DNA of 64,000 nt from Saccharicrinis sp963677345 (GTDB lineage Bacteria > Bacteroidota > Bacteroidia > Bacteroidales > Marinilabiliaceae), in the NCBI GenBank assembly GCA_963677345.2, contig CAXXLC010000038.1, positions 232,580 through 296,579 of the forward strand, read 5' to 3'. Below the pieces are notes generated by a model. It was given only the letters and a program-made list of their open reading frames with translations, did no database searches and was not told the origin of the DNA. Both the position numbers and the translations under genes were made by a program. Positions 28,025-37,566 of this stretch are shown here, piece by piece. Every line of letters begins with the position of its first letter. Position 1 is the first letter of the stretch.

Positions 28025-31000
28025 ATGGCATTTATAAATAATATCGTTACCAAGTTGTTTGGTAGCAAATATGAGAGAGATCTTAAAGAATTAAATCCTG
28101 TTGTGGATTTAGTAAAGGCTGTATCTCCTGAAATAGAAAAGCTTTCTAATGATGAATTGCGTCAACGTTCTGAGCGTTTAAAGGAAAAAATCAGAGCCTA
28201 TATCAAAGAGGATCAGGATAGAATAGCTGAATTAAAAGCAAAAACAGAAGATAGCACTGTAGATATTGCAGAAAGAGAAAAGATATACAGTGAAGTTGAT
28301 AAACTTGAAAAGGATATTGACGAAAAACTTGAGAAAATATTAGAAGAAATATTGCCTGAGGCTTTTGCAATATTAAAAGATACTGCTCGCAGATTTACCC
28401 AAAGTGAAACGGTAGAAGTTACCGCCTCTGATTTTGATAAAGATTTAGCTGCTGTTCATGATTTTGTAGAGATCAATGGGGATAAAGCTGTTTGGTATAA
28501 CTCCTGGGAAGCTGGAGGTAATACCATTACCTGGGATATGATTCATTATGATGTTCAGTTATTTGGTGGTGTTGTTCTTCATCAGGGTAAAATTGCAGAG
28601 ATGGCAACAGGGGAAGGTAAAACTCTTGTGGCAACCTTGCCTGTATTCTTAAATGCTTTAAGCGGACGTGGGGTTCACGTGGTAACAGTGAATGATTACC
28701 TTGCAAAACGTGACTCTGAATGGATGGGGCCATTGTATCAGTTTCATGGATTAAGCGTGGATTGTATTGATAAGCACCGCCCAAATTCAAATGAGCGCCG
28801 TAAAGCATATAACTGTGACATTACATTTGGTACAAACAATGAGTTTGGTTTCGACTATTTAAGAGATAATATGGCTGTTTCACCTGATGATTTGGTGCAA
28901 CGCAAACATAACTTTGCCATTGTTGATGAGGTTGACTCTGTGTTAATTGATGATGCCCGTACTCCTTTAATTATATCTGGCCCTGTGCCTAAAGGTGATG
29001 ATCAGTTATTTGAAGAGCTTAAACCAAAAGTAGAGCGTTTATTTGAAGTGCAACGACAATTGGTTTCAGGAATTTTGGTTGATGCCAAAAAGAAAATGAA
29101 ATCATCTAATAAAAAAGAAGCTGAAGAAGGTGCTCTTGAATTATTGCGTGTTTATAAAGGTCTTCCTCGTAATAAACCTTTGATTAAGTTTTTAAGTGAG
29201 CCTGGTGTTAAGGCAAGTATGCTTAAAACAGAAAATTATTATATGCAGGAGAATAACAAAAATATGCATATTGTAACGGATCCGTTATTTTTTGTTATCG
29301 ACGAAAAGCATAATTCAATAGAACTTACAGAAAAAGGGATTGATTTAATTACCGGAGATTCTGATGATCCAAACTTCTTTGTATTGCCTGATATTGGATC
29401 AGAAATTGCTGAGTTGGAAAAATCTTCTTTAGAGGATAATGAAAAACTAGCTAAGAAAGATGAACTGTTACAGAGTTATGGTATTAAATCAGAAAGGGTT
29501 CATACCGTAAATCAGCTTTTAAAAGCATATACTTTATTCGAGAAGGATACTGAGTATGTGGTAATGGACAACAAAGTTAAGATTGTTGATGAGCAAACTG
29601 GTCGTATTATGGAAGGCCGTCGTTATTCAGATGGACTGCATCAGGCAATCGAAGCTAAAGAACGTGTTAAAGTTGAGGCTGCAACACAAACATATGCAAC
29701 TATTACCTTACAAAACTACTTCAGGATGTATCACAAACTGTCGGGTATGACAGGTACGGCGCAAACTGAAGCAGGTGAGTTATGGGATATCTATGAATTG
29801 GATGTGGTTGTAATTCCAACAAATAAGCCTATAGCACGTGATGATCGAGAGGATAAGGTTTATAAAACCAATCGTGAAAAATACAATGCTGTTATTGAGG
29901 AAATTGTAGGGTTGGTTAAAGATGGGCGTCCTGTTCTTGTAGGTACAACTTCTGTAGAAATTTCAGAGTTGTTAAGCCGGATGTTAAAGATCAGAGGTAT
30001 CAAACATAATGTACTGAATGCGAAGTTACACCAGCGCGAGGCTGAAATTGTAGCTGAAGCAGGGGGTAAAGGAGTTGTTACTATTGCTACTAATATGGCA
30101 GGTCGTGGTACCGATATTAAGTTAACTGATGAGGTGAAAGCTGCCGGTGGTTTAGCTATTGTAGGTACTGAACGTCACGAATCGCGCCGTGTTGACCGTC
30201 AGTTAAGAGGTCGTTCTGGTCGTCAGGGTGATGTAGGTAGTTCTCAGTTCTTCGTTTCATTGGAAGATAACCTGATGAGATTGTTTGGGTCTGACAGAAT
30301 CGTAAAATATATGGATAGACTTGGAGTTGAGGATGGTGAAGTTATTCAACACTCAATGATTACCAAATCTATTGAAAGAGCTCAGAAAAAGGTTGAAGAA
30401 AATAACTTTGGTATTCGTAAAAGATTATTGGAGTATGATGATGTAATGAACTCTCAGCGTGAGGTAATTTATACAAAACGTAAACATGCACTTTATGGTG
30501 AAAGAATTCAGGTCGATTTATCAAATATGATTTATGATACTTGTGAGAGCCTTGTAGGTGAGCATCATCAAAATGCCGATTACGAAAGTTTTGAAATGGA
30601 TTTAATCAGGGTATTTTCTGTTTCATCACCTTTTGATAGTGAAGAATTCCTGAAAGGTAGTCCTAATGAATTGGCAGATAAGCTTTATAATAATGTATGG
30701 AGTGCTTATTTAAGAAAGATTGAAAGCATTAAAGCCCAGGCAATGCCTGTAATTAAAGATGTATATGAAAACAGAGGTCAGCAGTATCAGAATATCGTAG
30801 TCCCTTTTACTGATGGTCAGAAGATTTTTCAAATCAATACAAATCTTAAAAAAGCATATGAAACCAACGGAGCTGAGTTGGTCAAATCTCTTGAAAAGTC
30901 AATTATTTTAATGACCATTGATAATTCATGGAAAGAACATTTGCGTGAATTGGATGATTTAAGAACATCAGTTCAAAATGCCTCTTATGAGCAAAAAGAT

Positions 31001-31327
31001 CCTTTGTTGATTTATAAGTTCGAGTCTTTTGATTTGTTTAAAACAATGATTGAACAAGTTAATAAGGATGTGGTTTCAACTTTGGTTAAGGCAAGTATAC
31101 CGGTTCAAAATCCAAATGAGATAAAAGAAGTTGAGGTTCGTCAGCGACAGGATTTAAGTAAACTGAGAACTAGTAAAGATGAATATCCAGGAGCCGGGAA
31201 TAGTAAACCCAAAGAAAAACCCAAAGCTCAGCCTGTAAGGGTAGAGAAAAAAGTAGGTCGTAATGATCCTTGTCCTTGTGGAAGTGGTAAAAAATATAAG
31301 CAATGCCATGGTAAAGGAAAGGAATAA
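28025..31327 (+). CDS. secA: Preprotein translocase ATPase subunit SecA
   Basis: Motor ATPase that drives preproteins through SecYEG. At 1100 aa it is longer than the E. coli protein (901 aa), as usual in Bacteroidota, partly because of charged insertions near residues 55-110 and 330-480. Walker A is MATGEGKTLVA, the DEAD-like Walker B is IVDEVDSVLIDDA, and the helicase motif TNMAGRGTDIKL is intact. The C-terminal zinc-binding motif CPCGSGKKYKQCHG is complete, so SecB or ribosome contact is likely retained. It is followed by lgt, 90 bases downstream from the start chosen there. Confidence 0.98.
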   Translation: MAFINNIVTKLFGSKYERDLKELNPVVDLVKAVSPEIEKLSNDELRQRSERLKEKIRAYIKEDQDRIAELKAKTEDSTVDIAEREKIYSEVDKLEKDIDEKLEKILEEILPEAFAILKDTARRFTQSETVEVTASDFDKDLAAVHDFVEINGDKAVWYNSWEAGGNTITWDMIHYDVQLFGGVVLHQGKIAEMATGEGKTLVATLPVFLNALSGRGVHVVTVNDYLAKRDSEWMGPLYQFHGLSVDCIDKHRPNSNERRKAYNCDITFGTNNEFGFDYLRDNMAVSPDDLVQRKHNFAIVDEVDSVLIDDARTPLIISGPVPKGDDQLFEELKPKVERLFEVQRQLVSGILVDAKKKMKSSNKKEAEEGALELLRVYKGLPRNKPLIKFLSEPGVKASMLKTENYYMQENNKNMHIVTDPLFFVIDEKHNSIELTEKGIDLITGDSDDPNFFVLPDIGSEIAELEKSSLEDNEKLAKKDELLQSYGIKSERVHTVNQLLKAYTLFEKDTEYVVMDNKVKIVDEQTGRIMEGRRYSDGLHQAIEAKERVKVEAATQTYATITLQNYFRMYHKLSGMTGTAQTEAGELWDIYELDVVVIPTNKPIARDDREDKVYKTNREKYNAVIEEIVGLVKDGRPVLVGTTSVEISELLSRMLKIRGIKHNVLNAKLHQREAEIVAEAGGKGVVTIATNMAGRGTDIKLTDEVKAAGGLAIVGTERHESRRVDRQLRGRSGRQGDVGSSQFFVSLEDNLMRLFGSDRIVKYMDRLGVEDGEVIQHSMITKSIERAQKKVEENNFGIRKRLLEYDDVMNSQREVIYTKRKHALYGERIQVDLSNMIYDTCESLVGEHHQNADYESFEMDLIRVFSVSSPFDSEEFLKGSPNELADKLYNNVWSAYLRKIESIKAQAMPVIKDVYENRGQQYQNIVVPFTDGQKIFQINTNLKKAYETNGAELVKSLEKSIILMTIDNSWKEHLRELDDLRTSVQNASYEQKDPLLIYKFESFDLFKTMIEQVNKDVVSTLVKASIPVQNPNEIKEVEVRQRQDLSKLRTSKDEYPGAGNSKPKEKPKAQPVRVEKKVGRNDPCPCGSGKKYKQCHGKGKE

Positions 31328-31417
31328 TTTTAAATTAACAGATTAATATTTTTTATAAAAGATACAGAGATTGTGTTAGGGCATGATCTCTTATCTTTTT
31401 TCTTTATAATAGAACAT

Positions 31418-32251
31418 ATGGTACTTGATTTCATTACATGGGGTGTAAAGCCTGAAATATTTCACCTGGGACCTTTTTCTGTCCGTTATTATGGATTGTT
31501 TTTTGCCATCGCATTTTTATTGGGTTATCAACTCATGGAAAAAATGTTTAAGTGGGAAAAAATTCCATTGCCATGGTTGGAAAAATTATTTATGTATGTG
31601 ATTTTGGCTACCGTTATTGGTGCTCGTTTGGGACATGTATTCTTTTATGGTTGGGATTATTATTCTCAAAACCTGGGTGAGATTATTAAAGTGTGGCATG
31701 GTGGGTTAGCCAGTCATGGTGGAGCTTTAGGGATTGTGATAGCCATTTTAATTTACTCTAGGAAAGTATCTAAAAAATCACCGTTATGGACCTTAGATCG
31801 CCTGGTAATACCTACTGCTTTAGCTGCATTTTTTATCAGGATGGGAAATTTAATGAACCATGAAATTTATGGTCACCCGACAGATTTACCATGGGCTTTC
31901 AAGTTTGTTGAAAATATTCATGAGTGGATGGCAGGAGCTCAACCTGTGTATTCAGCCGCATCTCATCCAACACAAATATACGAAGCATTATCCTACCTTG
32001 CTTTATTTGGAGTTATAATGTGGATGTATTGGAAAACAGATGCTAAAGATCGTACAGGATTAATTTTTGGTGTGTTTTTAATAGGAACATTTCTGGCACG
32101 ATTCTTAATTGAGTTTGTAAAAGAAAACCAGGAAGCTTTTGAAAAAGATATGCTTTTAAATATGGGACAATTACTTAGTATTCCATTTGTATTGGTAGGA
32201 ATATATTTTGTAATCAAAGCGCCAAAAATAATTAAGCAGGAAAAATCATAA
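31418..32251 (+). CDS. lgt: Prolipoprotein diacylglyceryl transferase
   Basis: Inner-membrane enzyme that adds diacylglycerol from phosphatidylglycerol to the lipobox cysteine of prolipoproteins. Signatures are GPFSVRYYGL near the start, HGGLASHGGALG (the key His) around residue 90, and FFIRMGNLMNHEIYG with the Arg and Asn of the Lgt signature. Seven membrane helices fit. The frame opens at a GTG at 31373, but the ATG at 31418 gives the usual N-terminus and a length of 277 aa. Several lipoproteins in this window would be its substrates. Confidence 0.95.
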   Translation: MVLDFITWGVKPEIFHLGPFSVRYYGLFFAIAFLLGYQLMEKMFKWEKIPLPWLEKLFMYVILATVIGARLGHVFFYGWDYYSQNLGEIIKVWHGGLASHGGALGIVIAILIYSRKVSKKSPLWTLDRLVIPTALAAFFIRMGNLMNHEIYGHPTDLPWAFKFVENIHEWMAGAQPVYSAASHPTQIYEALSYLALFGVIMWMYWKTDAKDRTGLIFGVFLIGTFLARFLIEFVKENQEAFEKDMLLNMGQLLSIPFVLVGIYFVIKAPKIIKQEKS

Positions 32252-32274
32252 TTGATATAATTTTAAGATATTTG

Positions 32275-32318
32275 CAAACCGTTCTTTATTTACATTATTG
32301 TAGTTAAAGAGCGGTTTG
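32275..32318. terminator. Hairpin between lgt and the CAAX-type peptidase
   Basis: 14-bp inverted repeat (32275-32288 and 32305-32318) with one T-G pair and a 16-base loop. The following T-run is weak, so termination may be partial. Confidence 0.6.
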
Positions 32319-32346
32319 TTGTATAAAATAAATAGAGGGTGTAAGT

Positions 32347-33585
32347 ATGTATACTACAGTTTTTTATGTGATTATTGCAATGGTAGTTGTTGAATTTATA
32401 TGGGATCGGTTTTTATTGTATCTAAATACAACACGTTGGTCTGAGACTATTCCTCATGAATTAGAAGGGATTTATGATCAGCAAAAATATGCTAAGCAAC
32501 AAAGGTATTCTATAGCGAATCATAAATTTGGATGGATAACCGGCATATTTAACCTGTGTTTGATTTTAGTAATGTTGTTTGCCGGGGGCTTTGCAATTGT
32601 GGATCAATGGGCATTAGGTGCTTCTGATAATATCATAATTAGAGCTCTGGTGTTTTTTGGTATTATAGGTCTGGCTTCTACACTATTAAATATTCCATTT
32701 TCAATTTACAGTACTTTTGTTATTGAAGAAAAGTTTGAATTCAATAAAACTACTCCCAAAACTTTTATTGGTGACTTAATAAAGTCATTATTATTGGGAG
32801 CACTTCTTGGTGGAGGTATTATGGCATTGATTATATGGTTTTATTCAATAGCTGCCGAGTTTTTCTGGTTATACGCATGGGGCCTGGTTACCGCTTTTAT
32901 GCTTTTAATGACTATGTTTTATACATCTGTTCTTTTGCCTCTTTTTAACAAACAAAAGCCATTAGAAGATGGTGAGTTAAAAACCGCCATTCAGGATTTT
33001 TGTCAAGCTGTAAACTTTAAACTTGATAATGTTTACGTAATGGATGGTTCAAAAAGGAGTACAAAGGCAAATGCTTTCTTTAGTGGTTTAGGTTCTAAAA
33101 AGAGAATAGTTCTTTATGATACACTAATTAATGATTTAAAAACAGATGAGATTGTTGGTGTTTTAGCGCATGAAATAGGCCATTATAAAAAGAAACATAC
33201 CTTGTGGGGAATGATTGCCGGAGTTATACAAACAGGAGTGATGTTATTTATTTTTTCTGTATTTGTTGATTCTCCTGTTTTATCGGTGGCTTTGGGGGTT
33301 CAGCAACCTGTTTTTCATATCGGATTAATAGCATTTGGAATTTTATATAGTCCAATATCGGGTGCTACAGGCTTAATAAGTACTTTATTGTCACGAAAAA
33401 ATGAATATGAGGCAGATGAATTTGCTGCTAAAAATCATAATCCCGAATCTTTGATTTCAGCTTTGAAAACTATTTCAGTAAATGCATTGAGTAATTTAAC
33501 ACCACATCCTCTTTATGTGTTTTTTCATTATTCACATCCACCTTTACTTGAAAGAGTGAGGGCTTTGAAAAATAATAAAAAATAA
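32347..33585 (+). CDS. M48 family (Ste24-like) integral membrane metalloprotease
   Basis: A 412-aa multi-pass zinc protease of the CAAX prenyl protease 1/Ste24 type. The zinc motif is in VLAHEIGHYKKKH, with the second metal-ligand block NEYEADEFAAKNH. Several membrane helices precede and follow the catalytic domain, as in Ste24. In bacteria without CAAX proteins this family likely acts in membrane protein quality control. It starts 95 bases after lgt beyond a hairpin and precedes cinA by 83 bases. Confidence 0.92.
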   Translation: MYTTVFYVIIAMVVVEFIWDRFLLYLNTTRWSETIPHELEGIYDQQKYAKQQRYSIANHKFGWITGIFNLCLILVMLFAGGFAIVDQWALGASDNIIIRALVFFGIIGLASTLLNIPFSIYSTFVIEEKFEFNKTTPKTFIGDLIKSLLLGALLGGGIMALIIWFYSIAAEFFWLYAWGLVTAFMLLMTMFYTSVLLPLFNKQKPLEDGELKTAIQDFCQAVNFKLDNVYVMDGSKRSTKANAFFSGLGSKKRIVLYDTLINDLKTDEIVGVLAHEIGHYKKKHTLWGMIAGVIQTGVMLFIFSVFVDSPVLSVALGVQQPVFHIGLIAFGILYSPISGATGLISTLLSRKNEYEADEFAAKNHNPESLISALKTISVNALSNLTPHPLYVFFHYSHPPLLERVRALKNNKK

Positions 33586-33668
33586 ATACTTACTAATAAA
33601 AGTTTAGAACGAGAATTCAAAAAATCATTATTTGTTAATATCGATTTTTGAGTCTTAAAACAATAAAA

Positions 33669-34916
33669 ATGAAAATTGAAATAGTAACCATTGGCGATGA
33701 ACTTCTAATAGGTCAGGTTGTTGATACTAACTCAGCATGGATGGGGCAGCAATTAAATGCAGCAGGATTTGAAGTAAGTCGAATTAATTCTGTGAGTGAT
33801 ACAGAAGATGAAATTTTAAATATTTTAAAAGAAACATCAGTAAGGGCAGATGTTGTGTTGCTGACAGGCGGATTGGGGCCAACAAAAGATGATATTACAA
33901 AGGTTACTATGTGTAAGTTTTTTAATACGGAGCTTGTTTTTAACGAAAAGGTTTTTGATGATGTAAAAAGCCTTCTAAAAAAATACGTGCCAAATATTAA
34001 TGATCTTAATCGTGCCCAGGCATTGGTTCCTGAAGGTTGTACCGTAATTCAAAATCCTGTTGGTACTGCACCTGTTATGTGGTTTGAGCACGAAGGAACC
34101 ATATTTGTTTCTATGCCGGGAGTTCCTTCGGAAATGAAGTATGCGATGGAATATAATATTATTCCAAGATTAACCAAACGCTTTAATATTGAAAGTATCG
34201 TGCATAAAACAGTACTGGTACATAATATTCCGGAATCTGTACTGGCCGAAATGTTACAGGAGTTTGAAGATTCAATCCCCGAATTTATTAAATTGGCGTA
34301 TTTACCTGCTCCCGGTAAAATCAGATTGCGTTTTACAGGGCGCGGAAATAGTAAGAAGAAACTTGAAACAGCAATAGAGGAACTGGTAAATAAATTAGAA
34401 CCATTAATAGGAAATAATATAGTGGCTTACGATGATGTGGCCGTGGTAGATGTTATTGCCCAGATATTTACTGATTACAAAATAACCCTGGGTACAGCAG
34501 AAAGTTGTACCGGTGGAAATATTGCTCATATGATTACCTCTATACCTGGAAGTTCCTATTTTTTTAGAGGAAGTGTAATCGCTTACCATAATAAAGTGAA
34601 ACAAGAAGTGCTTAAGGTAAAGGATGATGATTTGATGGAATATGGAGCGGTTAGCCAGGCTGTAGTAGAACAAATGGCAAAAGGAGGAAGGAAGGTTCTT
34701 GGAACGGATTATGCTGTATCAACTTCGGGTGTCGCAGGTCCTGATGGCGGTTCTGATGAGAAACCTGTTGGAACGGTTTGGATTGCAGTATCCGGACCCA
34801 AAAGAACTGTAAGTAACAAATTTCAATTTGGACATATTCGTGAGCGCAATATTATCAGAGCTTCAGAAATGGCTTTGTTTATGCTTAAAAATATGGTTGA
34901 AGAGGATATGAAATAG
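33669..34916 (+). CDS. cinA: CinA family protein (nicotinamide-nucleotide amidase, competence/damage-inducible)
   Basis: Two-domain protein of 415 aa. The N-terminal MoCF-biosynthesis/CinA domain (1-170) starts MKIEIVTIGDELLIGQVVDTN and has LTGGLGPTKDD. The C-terminal amidase domain (about 255-410) has AESCTGGNIAHMIT and SGVAGPDGGSDEKPVGTVW, typical of PncC, which recycles NMN to nicotinate mononucleotide. The frame opens seven codons earlier at 33648, but the ATG at 33669 gives the universal family N-terminus. NadD, the next step of NAD metabolism, is encoded at 16950. Confidence 0.95.
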   Translation: MKIEIVTIGDELLIGQVVDTNSAWMGQQLNAAGFEVSRINSVSDTEDEILNILKETSVRADVVLLTGGLGPTKDDITKVTMCKFFNTELVFNEKVFDDVKSLLKKYVPNINDLNRAQALVPEGCTVIQNPVGTAPVMWFEHEGTIFVSMPGVPSEMKYAMEYNIIPRLTKRFNIESIVHKTVLVHNIPESVLAEMLQEFEDSIPEFIKLAYLPAPGKIRLRFTGRGNSKKKLETAIEELVNKLEPLIGNNIVAYDDVAVVDVIAQIFTDYKITLGTAESCTGGNIAHMITSIPGSSYFFRGSVIAYHNKVKQEVLKVKDDDLMEYGAVSQAVVEQMAKGGRKVLGTDYAVSTSGVAGPDGGSDEKPVGTVWIAVSGPKRTVSNKFQFGHIRERNIIRASEMALFMLKNMVEEDMK

Positions 34917-34954
34917 TTGTGGGTGGGTTTACGTTATTTTGATGTGTTCTGGAT

Positions 34955-35515
34955 ATGATTCAGCAATTGATAATAAAACTAAAGGAGATAAAGGAAATCA
35001 GGAATGATTTTCAAAGTTTATTTATTGAAAATAATATTTCCGCCAAAACTGTTTTATTGCATGAAGGCGAAATTTCCAACAATATCTTTTTTATCAAAAA
35101 AGGCTGCTTACGTGAATGGTTTAATAAAGATGGAAAAGACATTACTTTTCAATTCTTTTTTGAAGGTCAACCAGTAGCTTCAATTGATAGTTTTATGAAT
35201 CGAAAACCAAGCCAGTTTACAATTGAAAGTATTGAACCCACCGTGTTTTTTTCTATTGCGCGAACTGATTTTGAAAATTTATTAGATATAAATATTGAAT
35301 TTAAAAATCAATTTCAAGAGTTTATTTTTGAACGTTTCAGTAACTACGGACAGTTGTTCTTGTCGAGAATTAAAGATAGTCCTCAAGAGCGATACGATGA
35401 TTTAGTTAAAAATCATCCTGAAATAATCAAACGCATTCCTCAACATTATATAGCTTCTTATTTGGGTGTTACCGCAATTTCACTCAGTCGTATAAGAAAT
35501 AGAAAATTAAAATGA
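34955..35515 (+). CDS. Crp/Fnr family transcriptional regulator
   Basis: A 186-aa regulator with an N-terminal cyclic-nucleotide-binding-like beta barrel (about residues 15-120; ISNNIFFIKKGCLREWF) and a short C-terminal helix-turn-helix (IPQHYIASYLGVTAISLSRIR). This short form is common in Bacteroidota, where many members do not bind cAMP; the ligand is unknown. It has no FNR-type cysteine cluster. It is transcribed towards an NAD(P)H oxidoreductase 74 bases downstream, a common pairing that suggests the enzyme is its target. Confidence 0.9.
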   Translation: MIQQLIIKLKEIKEIRNDFQSLFIENNISAKTVLLHEGEISNNIFFIKKGCLREWFNKDGKDITFQFFFEGQPVASIDSFMNRKPSQFTIESIEPTVFFSIARTDFENLLDINIEFKNQFQEFIFERFSNYGQLFLSRIKDSPQERYDDLVKNHPEIIKRIPQHYIASYLGVTAISLSRIRNRKLK

Positions 35516-35589
35516 TTAATTAACAATTGTTATCGTTTAGCCGCTAATTATCAGTGATTTTTGTGCTGTTAATTTTAAACAGCATTATT

Positions 35590-36192
35590 ATGAAAACATT
35601 AATTGTATTTAATCATCCTTATGAAGGAAGTTATTGCAACGCAATTTTAAATTCGGTTCTTCGTGGACTGGAAAAAGCTAAACATCAAATTGATATTATA
35701 AATCTTGACAAAGAAGGATTTAATCCTGTAATGAGTTCTGATGATCTAAAAGCATTTGGGGATAAACAGCCTATAGATCCTAAAGTGATAGAATATAAAC
35801 ATAGACTTGAAAATGCAGACTATTTGGTGTTTATTTTTCCAATTTGGTGGGAATTGATGCCTGCATTATTGAAGGGATTTATTGATAAAGTAATTTTTCC
35901 GGGAGTAGCTTATGATTATAGTAACAGTAGTAATACAAAAATGAAACCCTTATTGACAAACATTAAAGGGATTACAGTTATTACTACAATGAACACTCCT
36001 AAATTATTGTATCGATTTGTATTTGCTAATGCTATTCAAAAATCGTTTTTGTTGGGTACATTCTGGAAATTAGGATATAAAAACAGAACCTGGATTAGTT
36101 TTAGCAGGGTTAAACAAGTTTCACACGAAAGACGTAAATTGTGGCTTGATAAAATTGAAAAAAAATTTGAAAATCAAATTCTGGCTCGCTGA
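35590..36192 (+). CDS. NAD(P)H-dependent flavin oxidoreductase (flavodoxin-like fold)
   Basis: A 200-aa protein of the NQO1/KefF/MdaB type, which reduces quinones or similar acceptors using FMN or FAD. Signatures are LIVFNHPYEGSYCNAIL (flavin phosphate-binding turn) and FIFPIWWELMPALLKGFIDK (second flavin segment). The frame opens at 35554, but the ATG at 35590 gives the standard N-terminus. It is probably co-regulated with the Crp-type regulator just upstream, in a detoxification role; that link is inferred from position. Confidence 0.9.
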   Translation: MKTLIVFNHPYEGSYCNAILNSVLRGLEKAKHQIDIINLDKEGFNPVMSSDDLKAFGDKQPIDPKVIEYKHRLENADYLVFIFPIWWELMPALLKGFIDKVIFPGVAYDYSNSSNTKMKPLLTNIKGITVITTMNTPKLLYRFVFANAIQKSFLLGTFWKLGYKNRTWISFSRVKQVSHERRKLWLDKIEKKFENQILAR

Positions 36193-36239
36193 TTTTTATG
36201 ATATAGAAGATTAATATATTTTTAATAAGACAGATAATT

Positions 36240-36509
36240 ATGGTGGTTGTATTTTTTATTAGTGCATGGGGGTTGGTTTTGATTTGTATAATCTGCTTGT
36301 TTCTTTATCTTAAACAATTTCATAATAAGAATGCATATTTCCCAAATCTGTATAGCAAAAAGGACAGGAAGAAATTGAAAATGATATTAAAACATGTGGA
36401 AGTTTCGCAGGATAAAAAACTCGTAAGAAAAATATTACTTGCATTTTATCTGCTAAATGTTTTTATTTTATTGCCAATAATTGTCGAGATATATTTATTT
36501 AGTAAATAG
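36240..36509 (+). CDS. Small hypothetical membrane protein
   Basis: An 89-aa protein with two predicted membrane helices, at about residues 3-24 and 67-86, separated by a strongly basic loop (KKDRKKLKMILKH). It starts 47 bases after the oxidoreductase on the same strand and may be the last gene of that unit. No family is recognised. Confidence 0.6.
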   Translation: MVVVFFISAWGLVLICIICLFLYLKQFHNKNAYFPNLYSKKDRKKLKMILKHVEVSQDKKLVRKILLAFYLLNVFILLPIIVEIYLFSK

Positions 36510-36689
36510 TTTGTAGGCATTAAATCTCAACTAACTTAGTTAAAATTGAAATTACTAATCAAATTAAGTGATAAATATTTGTTGTAAGTGACTAAATAAA
36601 TTGAGGTTTTAGATGAAGATGGAAAGGGGAGGAGCCTGCAGATTTAATGGTGTTTGAATAATTGCATGATATACGACTTAACGTACCAT

Positions 36690-36730
36690 TTAATGAGAGG
36701 CTTGGGGTTTAATTCCCCTTGCCTACTCAA
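36690..36730 (+). other. T-arm-like hairpin, possible tRNA 3'-end fragment or attachment site
   Basis: GGGG-TTTAATT-CCCC forms a stem and 7-base loop like a tRNA T-arm, followed by TTGCCTACTC. No anticodon or D-arm precedes it, so it is not a whole tRNA. It lies where the neighbouring genes change from ordinary to degraded, so it could be an integration scar. Evidence is slight. Confidence 0.25.
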
Positions 36731-36746
36731 TTAAATTACCATTGGG

Positions 36747-37124
36747 TTGTGTTTTTTTACTGAATTATGGATCCGTTTTGAGAGGGGTAGTTCTTTATTA
36801 ATTATATTGAGAACTACACATCGTCATACATTAAAATTGATAACCGACAATTTACAATTGGTCGAAATTATAAAGAACAAGTCAAAAATTGATGGAAGCC
36901 TAATATCTCAAGGAAGTACTGCTTCTACATCTGACAGAAAATGGATTAACACATTATACTTGCCTTACATTGCAAGGTCTGATACTTATAGAGAATTGGA
37001 TAATGTTGTATATAAAAGCGACAATACTATTATGACAGAATCCGAAAGATTGTCTCTTCAAGCACAGCTTAATAATGGGAATTCAACACCTCCAGCAGGT
37101 GGAAGAATTGATAATAATTTTTAA
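36747..37124 (+). pseudogene. 5'-truncated ORF remnant
   Basis: An open frame of 125 codons whose only starts are a TTG at 36747 and an ATG at about 37030, close to the end. The C-terminal part (YLPYIARSDTYRELDNVVYK and a Gly/Pro/Asn-rich tail) reads like a real protein end, while no sensible N-terminus exists. I read it as the 3' end of a lost gene of unknown family. It precedes a strong hairpin and the DUF4377 lipoprotein gene. Confidence 0.4.
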
Positions 37125-37136
37125 TCAAAATATATT

Positions 37137-37167
37137 TGTCTTAGGTAATATCTTTTTACCTAAGACA
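37137..37167. terminator. Terminator hairpin
   Basis: Perfect 12-bp inverted repeat (37137-37148 and 37156-37167) with a 7-base loop and an AT-rich 3' flank, located just after the truncated ORF and before the DUF4377 lipoprotein. Confidence 0.75.
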
Positions 37168-37194
37168 TTATTTATAATACTAAAGAATAAAACA

Positions 37195-37566
37195 ATGAGG
37201 AATAATTTCTTATTACCTACACTAACAATATTGATTTCATGCATCATCTTATTTTCTGGATGTAACAAAGATGATGATGATACAAGAACTGTAATTCTCA
37301 CAATTCCTGCAGAGACAGTATTAAATGGAACAAATCCTCAAACAGACGATTTAGTTGAGGTAATGAAAGCAACAGAAGAAAACACTAGTAATACATATTA
37401 CTTAGCTTTAGATAATGGAATAGAAGGATTTACATATGAATCTGGATACAAATACAGAATCAAAGTTCTCATAACCACACTGAAAAATCCTCCAATGGAC
37501 GGTAACTCTGAAACCTTTGAACTAATAGAAATACTAGAAAAAACAAAAGTAACAACATCAAATTAG
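37195..37566 (+). CDS. DUF4377 domain-containing lipoprotein
   Basis: A 123-aa secreted lipoprotein. The N-terminus has a hydrophobic signal ending in FSGC, a good lipobox with Cys22, followed by an Asp-rich linker. The mature domain ends with ESGYKYRIKVLITTLKNPP and a C-terminal YELIE-type strand, which match the DUF4377 pattern (GYxYxLKV...NPPxD...YxLIEV) found in Bacteroidota lipoproteins and META/HslJ-like proteins. The frame is open from 37075, but the ATG at 37195 gives the signal peptide. Function is unknown. Confidence 0.78.
   Translation: MRNNFLLPTLTILISCIILFSGCNKDDDDTRTVILTIPAETVLNGTNPQTDDLVEVMKATEENTSNTYYLALDNGIEGFTYESGYKYRIKVLITTLKNPPMDGNSETFELIEILEKTKVTTSN

Noticed and set aside
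36690..36730. Complete tRNA gene
   Set aside because: Only a T-arm-like hairpin is visible; no anticodon arm, D-arm or matching 5' acceptor strand.
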